The notes beneath the pieces are model-generated. The model worked only from the letters and a program-made list of their open reading frames with translations, was not told where the DNA came from and did no database searches. DNA of 64,000 bases. It comes from Gammaproteobacteria bacterium HGW-Gammaproteobacteria-13. GTDB lineage: Bacteria; Pseudomonadota; Gammaproteobacteria; Pseudomonadales; Pseudomonadaceae. This document shows, in pieces, positions 9,796-20,042 of this stretch; positions within the stretch are counted from its first letter, which is position 1, and each line of letters begins with the position of its first letter. The stretch spans positions 186,001-250,000 of the forward strand of contig PGZH01000001.1 of the NCBI GenBank assembly GCA_002840155.1. The letters are read 5' to 3'. The translations under genes and the position numbers were made by a program.

Positions 9796-10653
9796 TTAAC
9801 TGAGGTCGCGGTGGCGAGTCTGAACGTTTTTCAGGATGGGCTTGAGGGTTTCACCCAGGCGGTTGGCCAGGTACACCGAGCGGTGATGGCCGCCGGTGCA
9901 GCCAATCGCCACCGTGACGTAGGCGCGGTTGCTGGCGGCAAAGCGCGGCAGCCATTTGGTCAGGTAGGCGAGGATGTCCTGGTACATGTCTTCAACATCG
10001 GCCTGGGCCGAGAGGTAGTCGACTACCGGTTGGTCGAGCCCGGAGAAGTCGCGCAAGTCCGGCTTCCAGTACGGGTTGGGCAGGCAGCGAACATCGAATA
10101 CCAGGTCGGCATCTACTGGCATGCCGCGCTTGAAGCCAAAGGACTCCAGCAGAAATGCAGTACCCGGCTCGGGCTGATTGAGCAGGCGCAGCTTGAGGCT
10201 GTCGCGCAGCTGATACAGATTGAGGTGGGTGGTGTCGATCTTCAGATCAGCCAGGTCAATGATCGGCCCGAGCAGCAGGCTTTCATCGGCGATGGCTTCG
10301 GCCAGTGAGCGACTTTCGTTGGTCAGCGGGTGGCGCCGACGGGTTTCCGAGAAGCGCTTGAGCAGGGTTTCTTCGTCGGCATCCAGGTAGATCACATCGC
10401 ACTTGATATGCCGTGCGCGCACTTCTTCAAGCAGCTCGGGAAAGCGCTTGAGGTGGCTCGGCAGGTTGCGCGCATCAATCGACACTGCGACCTGTGGATG
10501 CAGCAACTCGGTATGTAGCAGAGCGCGCTCGGCCAGTTCAGGCAGCAGCCCGGCGGGCAGGTTGTCGATGCAGTAGAAGCCATTGTCCTCAAGTACATCG
10601 AGGGCGGTGCTCTTCCCGGAGCCGGAGCGACCGCTAACGATGATCAGGCGCAT
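9796..10653 (-). CDS. rapZ: RNase adapter protein RapZ
   Basis: A 285-residue P-loop protein. The Walker A motif GRSGSGKS is at residues 8-15, and the conserved C-terminal [11 protein letters not shown] segment is present. In enterobacteria RapZ senses glucosamine-6-phosphate and guides RNase E to the GlmZ small RNA; the targets in pseudomonads are less clear. The start was set at 10653, giving the family length of about 284. The frame is open for 86 more codons upstream, but those overlap ptsN and are shadow sequence. The gene begins two bases after the ptsN stop. Confidence 0.96.
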   Translation of the reverse strand: MRLIIVSGRSGSGKSTALDVLEDNGFYCIDNLPAGLLPELAERALLHTELLHPQVAVSIDARNLPSHLKRFPELLEEVRARHIKCDVIYLDADEETLLKRFSETRRRHPLTNESRSLAEAIADESLLLGPIIDLADLKIDTTHLNLYQLRDSLKLRLLNQPEPGTAFLLESFGFKRGMPVDADLVFDVRCLPNPYWKPDLRDFSGLDQPVVDYLSAQADVEDMYQDILAYLTKWLPRFAASNRAYVTVAIGCTGGHHRSVYLANRLGETLKPILKNVQTRHRDLS

Positions 10654-10655
10654 GC

Positions 10656-11129
10656 TCAGGCTCGGTTGAGTTGGCTTTGTACGTCCACGACCACCTGATA
10701 CAGGGCTTCGCTGCTCTCGGCCTGGCGCAGGCTGGCGCGCACATCGCTGCGGTCGAGCATGCTGGCGATCTGCCGGAGCAGTTCCAGGTGAGCGTCGGTG
10801 GCAGCTTCGGGCACCAGCAGGACAAACAACAGGTCCACTGGCGCGCCGTCGATGGCGTCGAAGTCTACGGCAGAGTCCAGGCGCAGCAAGGCGCTGATCG
10901 GCGCGGTACAACCGGGCAGGCGACAGTGCGGAATGGCAATGCCATTACCGAAACCGGTCGAGCCGAGTTTTTCCCGGGCAATCAGGCTTTCGAAGATGTC
11001 TTGGCCATCCAGGTCAGGCAGCTCGCGCGCCACCAGGTTGGCAATCTGTTCGAGGACACGTTTTTTGCTGCCGCCCGGCACGTTCACTAGGGAACGGCCG
11101 GGGGTCAGGATAGTTTCAAGTCGGATCAT
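10656..11129 (-). CDS. ptsN: PTS-Ntr EIIA component
   Basis: A 157-residue EIIA-Ntr protein, the terminal phosphoacceptor of the nitrogen PTS, which regulates K+ transport, carbon/nitrogen balance and storage polymer metabolism. The active histidine is His68 in GIAIPHCR. The gene sits between hpf (15 bases upstream) and rapZ (2 bases downstream) in the rpoN operon, as in other gammaproteobacteria. Confidence 0.96.
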   Translation of the reverse strand: MIRLETILTPGRSLVNVPGGSKKRVLEQIANLVARELPDLDGQDIFESLIAREKLGSTGFGNGIAIPHCRLPGCTAPISALLRLDSAVDFDAIDGAPVDLLFVLLVPEAATDAHLELLRQIASMLDRSDVRASLRQAESSEALYQVVVDVQSQLNRA

Positions 11130-11144
11130 AGGAGATAGACGATG

Positions 11145-11453
11145 TCAGCGGGCCATAGCGCCCTGTTGACGTTCGAGCTGTTTTTCCTTGTGTTTGATGA
11201 GTTGTCGGTCGAGTTTATCAGTCAGTAAATCGATGGCTGCATACATGTCTTCATGTTCGGCATTGGCGACGACTTCGCCGCCGGCAATGTGCAGGGTCGC
11301 TTCGATTTTCTGTTTGAGCTTCTCGACCTCCATGGTGACTTGCACGTTGGTAATCTTGTCGAAGTGGCGCTCCAATCGGCCGAGTTTTTCGGCGATGTAG
11401 TCGCGTAGGGCGTCGGTCACATCCAGCTGGTGTCCACTGATGTTGACTTGCAT
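11145..11453 (-). CDS. hpf: Ribosome hibernation promoting factor
   Basis: A 102-residue short-form HPF/RaiA protein that binds the 30S decoding centre and drives 100S dimer formation in stationary phase. The start MQVNISGHQLDVTDALRDY and the basic C-terminal KHKEKQLERQ are typical of the family. It is the first gene after rpoN. The 192 bases between rpoN and hpf may hold a separate promoter, but no convincing motif was found there. Confidence 0.95.
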   Translation of the reverse strand: MQVNISGHQLDVTDALRDYIAEKLGRLERHFDKITNVQVTMEVEKLKQKIEATLHIAGGEVVANAEHEDMYAAIDLLTDKLDRQLIKHKEKQLERQQGAMAR

Positions 11454-11645
11454 ACCGCTTTCTCCTTGTTGCCGTGTGTAAGAGGCAGGCGAGAGGCCTG
11501 CCGCCGGAACACTGTGGCGTGGAAGACTCTACGGAACGAGCCTGGCACGGTCGCTGATTGCTTGTTGGCAGTATGGCTGCTTTTGCGAAAAGGCGAGGCC
11601 GGGGGTGTTCTGTATCGAGTGGTCGTCTTCCTTCTTTGTGCCGCC

Positions 11646-13160
11646 TTAGATCAATCGTTTGCGCTCACTGGAAGGCGCTATTCCGAGGGATTCACGGTAC
11701 TTGGCGACCGTGCGGCGAGCGACTTGAATGCCCTGTGCTTCCAGTAAACCAGCGATCTTGCTGTCACTCAACGGCTTTTTCGCATTTTCCGCTGCGACCA
11801 GTTTTTTGATGATGGCGCGGATCGCGGTGGACGAGCATTCGCCGCCCTCGGAGGTGCTGACGTGGCTGGAGAAGAAGTATTTCAGCTCGTAAATGCCGCG
11901 CGGCGTATGCATGAATTTCTGCGTGGTCACCCGCGAGATGGTCGATTCGTGCATGCCTACAGCTTCGGCAATATCGTGCAGCACCAGCGGCTTCATCGCC
12001 TCGTCGCCGTAATCGAGGAAGCCGCGTTGATGCTCGACGATCTGCGTGGCGACCTTCATCAGGGTTTCGTTGCGGCTTTGCAGGCTTTTGATAAACCAGC
12101 GCGCTTCCTGCAGCTGGTTGCGCATAAAGGTGTTGTCGGCGCTGGAGTCGGCGCGCTTCACAAAACCGGCGTATTGCGCGTTGACCCGCAGGCGCGGCAT
12201 GGCTTCCTGGTTCAGCTCCACCAGCCAGCGCTCGTTGTGTTTGCGCACGATCACGTCGGGCACCACGTATTCCGGCTCGCTGGATTCGATCTGCGAACCA
12301 GGGCGCGGATTGAGGCTCTGGATCAGGTCGATAACCTGGCGCAGCTCGTCTTCCTTGAGCTTCATGCGGCGCATCAGCTGGCTGTAGTCGCGGCTACCGA
12401 GCAGGTCGAGGTAGTCGCTGGCCAGGCGCTGGGCCTCGCTCAGCCAGGGGGTTTTCGCTGGCAGCTGGCGCAGTTGCAGAAGCAGGCACTCACCCAGGTT
12501 ACGCGCAGCGATGCCGGTAGGCTCGAACTGCTGGATGCGGTGCAACACGGCTTCGACTTCGTCGAGTTCGATGTCCAGTTCCGGGTCGAAGGCTTCGACC
12601 ACTTCTTCCAGGGTTTCTTCCAGATAGCCCTGCTGGTTGATGCAGTCGATCAGGGTGACCGCAATCAGGCGGTCCTTGTCCGACATTGGGGCAAGGTTGA
12701 GCTGCCACAGTAGGTGGCTTTGCAGGCTCTCGCCGCTGGAGGTGCGGGTGGTGAAATCCCACTCGTCGTCATCGTTGCTGCTGCTGGGCAGGCTGCTGGC
12801 GCTGGTCTGGTAGATGTCTTCCCAAGCGGTATCGACTGGCAGCTCGTTGGGAATGCGCTCGCCCCAATCGCCTTCTTCCAGGTTGTCCACGGTCTGCGTG
12901 GCTTCCTGGTAGTTGGTTTCCTGATAGGGCGCTTCGGGCTGTTCGCTGGGGCTGGCGCTTTCTGCGCCATCGGCCATAGGGTCCGAATTGTCGAAATCAT
13001 CGCCATCTTCCTGGCGTTCGAGCATCGGGTTGGACTCCAAGGCCTCCTGGATCTCTTGTTGCAGATCCAGGGTAGACAGTTGGAGCAGGCGGATGGCCTG
13101 TTGCAGCTGCGGTGTCATCGTCAGCTGCTGGCCCATTCTCAGGACTAGCGATGGTTTCAT
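11646..13160 (-). CDS. rpoN: RNA polymerase sigma-54 factor
   Basis: A 504-residue sigma-54 factor for nitrogen, flagellar and other enhancer-dependent promoters. The glutamine-rich region I is present at the N-terminus ([19 protein letters not shown]). An acidic region II, the core-binding region and the C-terminal RpoN box [10 protein letters not shown] (residues 481-490) follow in order. Length agrees with Pseudomonas RpoN (about 497). It lies 138 bases downstream of lptB on the same strand. Confidence 0.98.
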   Translation of the reverse strand: MKPSLVLRMGQQLTMTPQLQQAIRLLQLSTLDLQQEIQEALESNPMLERQEDGDDFDNSDPMADGAESASPSEQPEAPYQETNYQEATQTVDNLEEGDWGERIPNELPVDTAWEDIYQTSASSLPSSSNDDDEWDFTTRTSSGESLQSHLLWQLNLAPMSDKDRLIAVTLIDCINQQGYLEETLEEVVEAFDPELDIELDEVEAVLHRIQQFEPTGIAARNLGECLLLQLRQLPAKTPWLSEAQRLASDYLDLLGSRDYSQLMRRMKLKEDELRQVIDLIQSLNPRPGSQIESSEPEYVVPDVIVRKHNERWLVELNQEAMPRLRVNAQYAGFVKRADSSADNTFMRNQLQEARWFIKSLQSRNETLMKVATQIVEHQRGFLDYGDEAMKPLVLHDIAEAVGMHESTISRVTTQKFMHTPRGIYELKYFFSSHVSTSEGGECSSTAIRAIIKKLVAAENAKKPLSDSKIAGLLEAQGIQVARRTVAKYRESLGIAPSSERKRLI

Positions 13161-13298
13161 TGCAGACCTTATTTACCGGCGTCTGTGCGCAATCCACTAC
13201 AGGGCGTTTTCAAAAAGCGCCACTAGGAAGCAAATTATATGCCTGACTTTAAGGGTTTTGCCTAGCCTTGGCTGCAGTCAGCTTGAGAAAAGCTGTAG

Positions 13299-14024
13299 TT
13301 ACAGCCGGAACTCATGCCCCAGGTAAACTTCTTTGACTGTCTGGTTGGCCAGAATAGCCTCGGCGTCACCTTCGGCGATCAGTTGACCATCGCTGACGAT
13401 ATAGGCGGTTTCGCAGATATCCAGGGTCTCGCGCACGTTGTGGTCGGTGATCAATACACCGATGCCCTTGGCTTTGAGGTGATGGATGATCTGCTTGATG
13501 TCGCCCACGGAGATCGGGTCGACACCGGCAAAGGGTTCGTCGAGCAGGATGAACTTGGGGTTGGTCGCCAGGGCGCGGGCAATTTCCACGCGGCGGCGCT
13601 CACCGCCGGACAGGCTCATGCCGAGGTTGTCGCGGATATGGCTGATATGGAATTCCTGCAGCAAACCCTCAAGCTCCTTGCGGCGTGCAGCGCCGTCGAG
13701 GTCTTTGCGGGTTTCCAGGATGGCCATGATGTTGTCGGCCACGCTGAGCTTGCGGAAGATCGAGGCTTCCTGTGGCAGGTAGCCGATGCCGGCACGGGCG
13801 CGGCCATGCATGGGTTGATGGCTGACGTCGAGATCATCAATCATCACGCGGCCCTGATCGGCCTGTACCAGGCCAACAATCATGTAGAAGCAGGTGGTCT
13901 TGCCGGCACCGTTGGGGCCGAGCAAGCCGACGATCTGCCCGCTGTCGATGCTTAGGCTGACGTCGCGCACGACCTGGCGGCCTTTGTAGCTTTTGGCCAG
14001 GTGTTGGGCTTTCAATGTGGCCAT
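13299..14024 (-). CDS. lptB: LPS export ABC transporter ATPase LptB
   Basis: A 241-residue cytoplasmic ATPase of the LptB2FG complex that powers LPS extraction from the inner membrane. Walker [10 protein letters not shown] (residues 36-44), the signature LSGGERRR, Walker [11 protein letters not shown] and the switch histidine in LITDHN are all visible. It starts two bases after the lptA stop; the membrane subunits LptF and LptG are not in the window. Confidence 0.98.
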   Translation of the reverse strand: MATLKAQHLAKSYKGRQVVRDVSLSIDSGQIVGLLGPNGAGKTTCFYMIVGLVQADQGRVMIDDLDVSHQPMHGRARAGIGYLPQEASIFRKLSVADNIMAILETRKDLDGAARRKELEGLLQEFHISHIRDNLGMSLSGGERRRVEIARALATNPKFILLDEPFAGVDPISVGDIKQIIHHLKAKGIGVLITDHNVRETLDICETAYIVSDGQLIAEGDAEAILANQTVKEVYLGHEFRL

Positions 14025-14026
14025 TA

Positions 14027-14569
14027 TTACTGCGCCTGCTGGTCGGCTGGTTTGTTCTTCGGCTGGATCACCATGTCGATGCGCGGACGTGGCGCAGTGA
14101 CATTGGTGCCTGTGGCGCGGCCGGCGTTGACGATCTGGCGTTGGGTGTCGTAGACGATTTTCTCGCCTTCGAAGGTGTTGCCTTCCTGAATCACCTTGGC
14201 CTGATCAATCAATACCACGCGCTCGTTGGCCATGAAGTATTGGATGGTCAGACCGTAGGCCTTGACGATCTGCTTGTCGGCTGACGGCTTTTGCTCGTAG
14301 TAGGCCGGCTTGCCAACCGAGGTAAATACCTCGACATCGCCCTGAGCATTTTGAGTAATGGTCACGGTGTCGCCGGTGACCTTCATGGTGCCCTGGGTGA
14401 TGACGACGTCACCGCGATAAACCGCCACGCCTTGTTTGTCGTCCAGTTCTGCGCTGTCGGCCTGGATGCGGATCGGCTGTTCGCGGTCGGACGGCAATGC
14501 CCAGGCGCTGACACTTCCGAGTGCGGCGCTGAGGCTGAGTAGTAGGGGGAGGGTGTTAACGAGCCTCAT
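14027..14569 (-). CDS. lptA: LPS transport periplasmic protein LptA
   Basis: A 180-residue periplasmic bridge protein of the OstA/LptA family carrying LPS between LptC and LptD. A signal peptide spans about residues 1-24 ([16 protein letters not shown]), and the OstA core ([20 protein letters not shown]) follows. A proline- and lysine-rich tail ends in DQQAQ. The start overlaps the lptC 3' end by 14 bases, so translation is probably coupled. Confidence 0.96.
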   Translation of the reverse strand: MRLVNTLPLLLSLSAALGSVSAWALPSDREQPIRIQADSAELDDKQGVAVYRGDVVITQGTMKVTGDTVTITQNAQGDVEVFTSVGKPAYYEQKPSADKQIVKAYGLTIQYFMANERVVLIDQAKVIQEGNTFEGEKIVYDTQRQIVNAGRATGTNVTAPRPRIDMVIQPKNKPADQQAQ

Positions 14570-15125
14570 GCTGACCTCTTACGTTGGACAGCAGGAGCAT
14601 CCTGCCGTCATTCATGTACGCTTTCATTCCTTTTGCCGTGGTCACCCCATTGGCCGCGTCGATTCTAACGGCTTGCTGGGTCTGCGCATATTCCTTCTCG
14701 GGGAATACGGTCAGGCGGCTGGTGGTGAGGATGGTCGGGCGGCCTTTGGCGTCGGTGCGCTCAACGCGCACCTTGTCGATCAGTTCGACCTCAACGCCGC
14801 CCGGCGATACTTCACCGCGCTCGCTGCGGATTTTCCAGGGCAGCTCGGTACCGCGGAACAGATTCATGTTCGGGCTGGTCATCAGGGTGATGTCGCTGGC
14901 CTTGATATGTTCGACCTTGTCGGCCTGCAGCTCGTAATGCAGCTTGCCATCGGCCTGGTATTGCACGGTATAGGTATTGGTGGCGTAAAAATCGATGGCG
15001 TTGTCTGTTCCAGCGCTGCGCGCTTGCTGGTTAAAGCTTTCCGGGCTGAGGTTCCAGTAGCCAAGCGCCGCCACCAGCAGGGCGACAAAGGCGAACAGGG
15101 CGATATTGAATAACTTGCGGGGCAT
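14556..15125 (-). CDS. lptC: LPS export protein LptC
   Basis: A 189-residue bitopic inner-membrane protein that hands LPS from LptB2FG to LptA. One N-terminal helix (about residues 6-24) precedes a periplasmic beta-jellyroll. The ATG at 15125 gives the family length (191 in E. coli). An in-frame TTG at 15161 would overlap kdsC and is less likely. It lies seven bases after the kdsC stop and overlaps lptA by 14 bases. Confidence 0.94.
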   Translation of the reverse strand: MPRKLFNIALFAFVALLVAALGYWNLSPESFNQQARSAGTDNAIDFYATNTYTVQYQADGKLHYELQADKVEHIKASDITLMTSPNMNLFRGTELPWKIRSERGEVSPGGVEVELIDKVRVERTDAKGRPTILTTSRLTVFPEKEYAQTQQAVRIDAANGVTTAKGMKAYMNDGRMLLLSNVRGQHEAR

Positions 15126-15132
15126 GGTTGGC

Positions 15133-15672
15133 CTATAGGTAAGCGGCTTGAGCGGCTTCAAGGGTGCCTTGGGCGTGCATGATCAGTTCGCAGAACTCGC
15201 GGGCGGCGCCTTCGCCACCACGAGCACGGGTTACGCCGTGGGCGTGTTGGCGGACAAAGCCGTCGGCGCTGGCAACTGCCATGCCCAGGCCGACACGGCG
15301 GATCACCGGCAGGTCGGGCAGGTCGTCACCCAGGTAAGCGACCTGTGCATAGTCTAGGCCCAGTTCGCCGAGCAGTTCATCGAGTACCACCAACTTGTCT
15401 TCGCGGCCCTGGTACAGGTGCTGAATCCCAAGGTTCTGCGCCCGGCGCTCAACCACCGGGGTTTTGCGGCCGCTGATAATCGCGGTGCGCACGCCAGAGT
15501 TGATCAGCATCTTGATGCCGTGGCCGTCGAGGGTGTTGAAGGTCTTGAACTCGCTGCCGTCGACCAGAAAGTACAGCTTGCCGTCGGTGAGCACGCCGTC
15601 GACGTCGAAAATGGCCAGTTTGACGGCTTTGGCGCGTTGTAGCAGGTCGGGGTTGATCATGTCAGTGGTCAT
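15133..15672 (-). CDS. kdsC: 3-deoxy-D-manno-octulosonate 8-phosphate phosphatase
   Basis: A 179-residue HAD phosphatase that removes the phosphate from Kdo-8-phosphate in LPS core synthesis. The nucleophile motif IFDVDGVLTDG is at about residues 18-28, and the later motif YLGDDLPDLP carries the Mg2+-binding acids. A second ATG four codons in could also serve as start. The start overlaps the kdsD stop by one base, consistent with the kdsD-kdsC-lptC operon. Confidence 0.96.
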   Translation of the reverse strand: MTTDMINPDLLQRAKAVKLAIFDVDGVLTDGKLYFLVDGSEFKTFNTLDGHGIKMLINSGVRTAIISGRKTPVVERRAQNLGIQHLYQGREDKLVVLDELLGELGLDYAQVAYLGDDLPDLPVIRRVGLGMAVASADGFVRQHAHGVTRARGGEGAAREFCELIMHAQGTLEAAQAAYL

Positions 15673-16646
15673 TACATTACCCCGGCGCGGAGCAGGTCGT
15701 GCATGTTCAGGGCGCCAATTGGCAGGTCGTTGTCGTCGATCACCACCAGCGAGCTGATCTTGTGGTCTTCCATGATTTTCAAAGCCTCTGCCGCAAGCAT
15801 TTCCGCGCGGGCGGTCTTGCCGTGGGCGGTCATTACGTCGTCGATAATGGTCTGGCGCACGTCAATGTTGCGATCCAGGGTGCGGCGCAGGTCGCCGTCG
15901 GTAAATATTCCGGCCAGGCGGCCATCGTCCTCGGTCACCACGGTCATGCCCAGACCCTTCTGGGTCATTTCCAGCAGTGCGTCGCGTAGCGAGGTGCCGC
16001 GCTTGACGCGTGGCAGGCTGTCGCCAGCGTGCATGACGTTTTCCACCTTGAGCAGCAGGCGTCGACCCAGTGCGCCGCCTGGGTGGGAGAAGGCGAAGTC
16101 TTCGGCGGTAAAGCCGCGGGCTTCCAGCAGGGCAATGGCTAGGGCGTCGCCCAGTACCAGCGATACGGTAGTGGAGGAAGTTGGGGCCAGGTTCAGCGGG
16201 CAGGCTTCCTGGGACACGCGGGCATCCAGATTGACTTCGGCGGCCTTGGCCAGCGGTGACTCCGGATTGCCGGTCATGCTGATCAGGCGGATGCCGAGGC
16301 GTTTGATCAGCGGCAGCAGGGTGACGATTTCCGCAGTAGAGCCGGAGTTGGAGAGGGCCAGCACCACGTCATCGCGGGTGATCATGCCCATGTCGCCATG
16401 GCTCGCTTCGGCAGGATGGACAAAGAATGCGGTGGTGCCGGTGCTGGCCAGGGTGGCGGCAATCTTGTTGCCGACGTGGCCGGATTTGCCCATGCCGACC
16501 ACCACGACGCGGCCTTTGCTGGCGAGAATCAGCTCGCAGGCACGGACGAAATCACCGTTGATGCGCGCCAGCAGATCCTGGATGGCTTCGAGTTCCAGGC
16601 GGATGGTGCGCTGCGCTGACTGGATCAGATCGGTGGACTGGCTCAT
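15672..16646 (-). CDS. kdsD: Arabinose-5-phosphate isomerase KdsD
   Basis: A 324-residue enzyme that converts ribulose-5-phosphate to arabinose-5-phosphate, the first step of Kdo synthesis. An N-terminal SIS domain (about residues 35-170, with GMGKSGHVGNKIAAT and ALSNSGST) is followed by two CBS domains (about 205-324). It is the first gene of a long minus-strand run that continues through the lpt genes to rpoN. A promoter with a perfect TATAAT box lies just upstream. Confidence 0.97.
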   Translation of the reverse strand: MSQSTDLIQSAQRTIRLELEAIQDLLARINGDFVRACELILASKGRVVVVGMGKSGHVGNKIAATLASTGTTAFFVHPAEASHGDMGMITRDDVVLALSNSGSTAEIVTLLPLIKRLGIRLISMTGNPESPLAKAAEVNLDARVSQEACPLNLAPTSSTTVSLVLGDALAIALLEARGFTAEDFAFSHPGGALGRRLLLKVENVMHAGDSLPRVKRGTSLRDALLEMTQKGLGMTVVTEDDGRLAGIFTDGDLRRTLDRNIDVRQTIIDDVMTAHGKTARAEMLAAEALKIMEDHKISSLVVIDDNDLPIGALNMHDLLRAGVM

Positions 16647-16680
16647 GACTTCTCTGCGGCGTACAGGCTAAAAGCTGCCG

Positions 16681-16709
16681 ATTATAACGGTAAAGGTGCG
16701 CCTGCCCAG
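16681..16709 (-). promoter_or_regulatory. Sigma-70-like promoter for kdsD
   Basis: On the minus strand a TATAAT -10 box (16681-16686) lies 17 bases from CTGGGC (16704-16709), a moderate -35 match. It is about 35 bases upstream of the kdsD start. Confidence 0.6.
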
Positions 16710-16773
16710 TGTTTCCAGTTGTCAGTTGCTGTTTGGAACTGTGCGGCGCTTATCTCTGGCAACACCTTCAGTC

Positions 16774-16802
16774 TTGGGCGGGGAATGCCGCGATGGTATA
16801 GT
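16774..16802 (+). promoter_or_regulatory. Sigma-70-like promoter for the mla operon
   Basis: TTGGGC (16774-16779) and TATAGT (16797-16802) are separated by exactly 17 bases, about 90 bases upstream of the mlaF ATG. It is oriented away from the kdsD promoter in the same divergent region. Confidence 0.6.
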
Positions 16803-16892
16803 TCGCGGCCATTTTCGGTACGTTCGACGACCTGTAGTGCCCTTTGTTCGGGGCAGTGCGTCAGTCAGGCAAGCGTTGAGCAAGGAGTCCAG

Positions 16893-17702
16893 ATGAGCGC
16901 CGGGAACCCGTATGCAGTTGAGCTGAAGAACGTCAGCTTTAAACGCGGCGAGCGGGACATTTTCAAAAACATCGATATCCAGATTCCCCGTGGCAAGGTC
17001 ACCGGGATCATGGGGCCGTCTGGCTGTGGCAAAACCACGCTGCTGCGCCTGATCGCGGCCGAGCTCAAGCCGAGCCAGGGCGAAGTCTGGGTCAATGGCC
17101 TGAATTTGCCGACGCTGTCGCGCAGCGAGCTGTTCGAGATGCGCAAGCAGATGGGCGTACTGTTCCAGAGTGGTGCGTTGTTTACCGATCTGGATGTGTT
17201 CGAGAACGTCGCCTTTCCGCTGCGGGTGCATACCCAGCTGCCGGAAGAGATGATTCGAGACATCGTGCTGATGAAGTTGCAGGCGGTAGGCCTGCGCGGT
17301 GCTCTGGATTTGATGCCCGATGAATTGTCGGGCGGCATGAAGCGGCGCGTCGCGCTGGCCCGTGCGATTGCCCTGGACCCGCAAATACTGATGTATGACG
17401 AACCTTTCGTCGGCCAGGACCCGATTGCCATGGGCGTTCTGGTGCGTTTGATTCGTCTGCTCAGCGATGCGTTAGCGATCACCAGTATTGTGGTGTCCCA
17501 TGACCTGGCGGAAACCGCGAGCATTGCTGACTACATCTATATCGTCGGCGACACTCAGGTGCTGGGGCAGGGTACGCCGGCCGAGTTGATGGCCTCGGAC
17601 AACCCGCGCGTGCATCAGTTTATGCAGGGCATTCCCGATGGCCCGGTGCCGTTTCACTTTCCTGCGGCCAATTACCGCGACGATCTTCTGGGGGAGCGCT
17701 GA
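16893..17702 (+). CDS. mlaF: Phospholipid transport ABC ATPase MlaF
   Basis: A 269-residue ATPase of the MlaFEDB inner-membrane complex that moves phospholipids between the membranes. In Pseudomonas this system is also known as Ttg2 and affects solvent and antibiotic tolerance. Walker A GPSGCGKT (residues 41-48), signature LSGGMKRR and Walker [13 protein letters not shown] are visible. The start at 16893 has an AAGGAG site and gives the same length as E. coli MlaF; the open frame upstream to 16719 is ignored. It overlaps mlaE by one base (TGATG). Confidence 0.97.
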   Translation: MSAGNPYAVELKNVSFKRGERDIFKNIDIQIPRGKVTGIMGPSGCGKTTLLRLIAAELKPSQGEVWVNGLNLPTLSRSELFEMRKQMGVLFQSGALFTDLDVFENVAFPLRVHTQLPEEMIRDIVLMKLQAVGLRGALDLMPDELSGGMKRRVALARAIALDPQILMYDEPFVGQDPIAMGVLVRLIRLLSDALAITSIVVSHDLAETASIADYIYIVGDTQVLGQGTPAELMASDNPRVHQFMQGIPDGPVPFHFPAANYRDDLLGER

Positions 17703-18499
17703 TGCGCAAGACATCTGTGCTCGAGCGGGTGCGCCTGTTCGGTCGCGCCGGTATTGATGTGGTGGCTACGCTTGGGCGCTCGGGGCTGTTTCTGCTGCGC
17801 GCGCTGTTTGGCCGGGGTTCGACCGGCAACAGTTTTCAGCTGTTGGTCAAGCAGCTGTATTCGGTTGGGGTGATGTCCCTGGCCATTATCGTCGTGTCCG
17901 GCATCTTTATCGGCATGGTGCTGTCGCTGCAGGGCTTCAGCATTCTGGCCAAATACGGCTCCGAACAGGCGGTCGGGCAGATGGTTGCCCTGACTCTATT
18001 GCGCGAGTTGGGGCCGGTGGTCACCGCCTTGCTGTTTGCCGGGCGCGCCGGCTCGGCGCTGACCGCGGAAATCGGCAATATGAAGTCCACCGAGCAGCTG
18101 TCGAGCCTGGCGATGATTGGCGTTGATCCGCTCAAGTACATTGTCGCGCCGCGCTTGTGGGCCGGTTTTATCTCGATGCCGCTGCTGGCGATGATCTTCA
18201 GCGTGGTCGGTATCTGGGGCGGTGCAATGGTCGCCGTCGACTGGCTGGGGGTTTATGAAGGCTCGTTCTGGGCCAATATGCAGAGCAGTGTTTCGTTTCG
18301 TGAAGATGTGCTCAACGGTGTGATCAAGAGCGTGGTCTTTGCGTTTGTCGTGACCTGGATCGCCGTGTTCCAGGGCTATGACTGTGAGCCGACTTCGGAA
18401 GGGATTAGTCGTGCCACCACGAAAACCGTGGTGTACGCCTCGCTCGCCGTATTGGGGCTGGACTTTATTCTGACCGCTTTGATGTTTGGAGATTTCTGA
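17702..18499 (+). CDS. mlaE: Phospholipid transport permease MlaE
   Basis: A 265-residue inner-membrane permease of the MlaE/YrbE family with several hydrophobic helices (for example around residues 55-80 and 150-185). The family hallmark [25 protein letters not shown]-type loop, binding the ATPase, is present in the middle. It is translationally coupled to mlaF and mlaD through one-base TGATG overlaps. Confidence 0.97.
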   Translation: MRKTSVLERVRLFGRAGIDVVATLGRSGLFLLRALFGRGSTGNSFQLLVKQLYSVGVMSLAIIVVSGIFIGMVLSLQGFSILAKYGSEQAVGQMVALTLLRELGPVVTALLFAGRAGSALTAEIGNMKSTEQLSSLAMIGVDPLKYIVAPRLWAGFISMPLLAMIFSVVGIWGGAMVAVDWLGVYEGSFWANMQSSVSFREDVLNGVIKSVVFAFVVTWIAVFQGYDCEPTSEGISRATTKTVVYASLAVLGLDFILTALMFGDF

Positions 18500-18969
18500 T
18501 GCAGAACCGCACGCTGGAAATTGGTGTCGGCTTGTTCCTGTTGGCCGGGTTGTTGGCCTTGTTGCTGCTGGCCTTGCGCGTCAGCGGCCTGACCGTCGGC
18601 AGCAGCGACAATACCTACAAGGTGTATGCGCACTTTGAGAATATCGCCGGTTTGACGGTCAGATCGAAAGTGACCATGGCCGGTGTGACCATCGGCAAGG
18701 TCACCGCGATCGATCTGGACCGCAACAGCTATATGGGGCGCGTCACCATGGTGCTGGATGATGCCGTGGATAACCTGCCGGCAGACTCCACTGCCTCGAT
18801 TCTGACGGCGGGCCTGCTGGGCGAGAAGTACATTGGGATTAGCGTGGGCGGCGAAGAAGAGGTGCTGAGTGATGGCGGCACCATTCACGACACGCAGTCG
18901 TCATTGGTACTGGAAGACCTGATTGGCAAGTTTTTGCTCAATTCGGTCAACAAAGACCAGGCTAATTAA
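18499..18969 (+). CDS. mlaD: MCE-domain lipid-binding protein MlaD
   Basis: A 156-residue protein with one N-terminal transmembrane helix (about residues 6-28) and a single MCE domain (about 38-118) that forms a periplasmic hexameric ring for phospholipids. The MCE signature around GLTVRSKVTMAGVTIGKV is clear. It is shorter at the C-terminus than the E. coli protein (183). The mlaC gene begins 14 bases later. Confidence 0.96.
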   Translation: MQNRTLEIGVGLFLLAGLLALLLLALRVSGLTVGSSDNTYKVYAHFENIAGLTVRSKVTMAGVTIGKVTAIDLDRNSYMGRVTMVLDDAVDNLPADSTASILTAGLLGEKYIGISVGGEEEVLSDGGTIHDTQSSLVLEDLIGKFLLNSVNKDQAN

Positions 18970-18983
18970 TAGAGGTACTGACT

Positions 18984-19616
18984 ATGTTCAAAGCACTGCG
19001 TAACGGTCTGTTTATCTGTCTGGCCACCCTGTCCTTGCCGTTGCTGGCGGCTCCGGCGGCCCATGAAGTGGTGCAGCAGACCACCACCACACTGCTGGCC
19101 GACCTCAAGGCCAACAAGGAGCAGTACCGCACCGATCCGGGCGCGTTTTACAACGCCCTGAACAGCATTCTCGGTCCGGTGGTGGATGTTGACGGCATTT
19201 CCCGTGGCGTGATGACCGTGCGTTACTCGCGTCAGGCCTCGCCGGAGCAGATGCAGCGCTTTCAGGAAAACTTCAAACGCAGCCTGATGCAGTTCTATGG
19301 CAATGCCCTGCTGGAATACAACAACCAGGACATCCGTGTGCTGCCGGTCAGTGGCCAGCAGGACCCGCAGCGCACTTCGGTGAATATGGAAATCAAGGAC
19401 GGCAAGGGTGTGGTTTACCCACTGTCCTACACCATGGTCAGCCTCGATGGCACCTGGAAGATGCGCAACGTGATCATCAACGGCATCAACGTTGGTAAGT
19501 TGTTCCGTGACCAGTTCGCCCAGGCCATGCAGAACAATCGTAATGACCTGGACAAGGTCATCGACAACTGGACCGAGACCGTCGCCAAAGCCCGCCAAGG
19601 GACAAATGCATCGTGA
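18984..19616 (+). CDS. mlaC: Periplasmic phospholipid carrier MlaC
   Basis: A 210-residue periplasmic carrier that shuttles phospholipid between the outer-membrane MlaA complex and MlaD. A signal peptide of about 23 residues (FICLATLSLPLLAAPA region) precedes the Ttg2D/MlaC domain, with a DPGAFYNALNSIL-like segment. An AGAGG site precedes the ATG. Its end overlaps mlaB by four bases. mlaA is not in the window. Confidence 0.95.
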   Translation: MFKALRNGLFICLATLSLPLLAAPAAHEVVQQTTTTLLADLKANKEQYRTDPGAFYNALNSILGPVVDVDGISRGVMTVRYSRQASPEQMQRFQENFKRSLMQFYGNALLEYNNQDIRVLPVSGQQDPQRTSVNMEIKDGKGVVYPLSYTMVSLDGTWKMRNVIINGINVGKLFRDQFAQAMQNNRNDLDKVIDNWTETVAKARQGTNAS

Positions 19617-19921
19617 GCCAGGCCAGCATCAGCGAGGCGTCCCCCGGCGTTTTTAACCTGACAGGTGTGCTCGACTACCTCAGCGCCCCGGCGCTGCGCG
19701 AGCAAGGCGCGAGCCTGCTCAAGGTCAGCCCGGCCGCTGCTTGCGTGCTCGATTGCAGCGGCGTGGATAAATCCAGCAGCGTCGGGCTGGCACTGTTGCT
19801 GGCGTTTATGCGTGACGCCAGTGCGGCCGGCAAGACCCTGAGCGTGAGCAATCTGCCCAAGGACATGCGCGAGATCGCTGGGGTTTGCGGTTTGCTTGAA
19901 ATTATTCCGCTGCAGGCCTGA
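19613..19921 (+). CDS. mlaB: STAS-domain subunit MlaB
   Basis: A 102-residue cytoplasmic STAS protein that stabilises and activates MlaF. The DCSGVDKSSSVGLALLLAF segment matches the STAS core with its conserved serine region. The start is a GTG at 19613 overlapping the mlaC stop (GTGA), a coupled arrangement. It completes the mlaFEDCB operon. Confidence 0.92.
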   Translation: MSQASISEASPGVFNLTGVLDYLSAPALREQGASLLKVSPAAACVLDCSGVDKSSSVGLALLLAFMRDASAAGKTLSVSNLPKDMREIAGVCGLLEIIPLQA

Positions 19922-19954
19922 GCAGGGCTTCGGTCGGCTGGGAATAATGCGGGG

Positions 19955-19983
19955 TTCGCAGGCGGGGGGCTTTTTTGTATGAT
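19955..19983 (+). promoter_or_regulatory. Possible promoter upstream of ibaG-murA
   Basis: TTCGCA (19955-19960) and TATGAT (19978-19983) are 17 bases apart, 60 bases upstream of ibaG. The -35 match is weak, so read-through from mla is also possible. Confidence 0.4.
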
Positions 19984-20042
19984 GCTCGACCCGCGAGCGT
20001 TTGCTCGGCAGTCGTTAATTCATGCAGTGATCGAGGTTGAGC

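Noticed and set aside
10654-10911. 86-codon N-terminal extension of rapZ
   Set aside because: It overlaps ptsN, lacks a ribosome site, and RapZ starts at the [15 protein letters not shown] segment in the family.
11543-11561. TGGCAC...TTGC resembling a sigma-54 promoter between rpoN and hpf
   Set aside because: The spacing between the GG and GC elements is about 14 bases instead of 10, and it points away from hpf.
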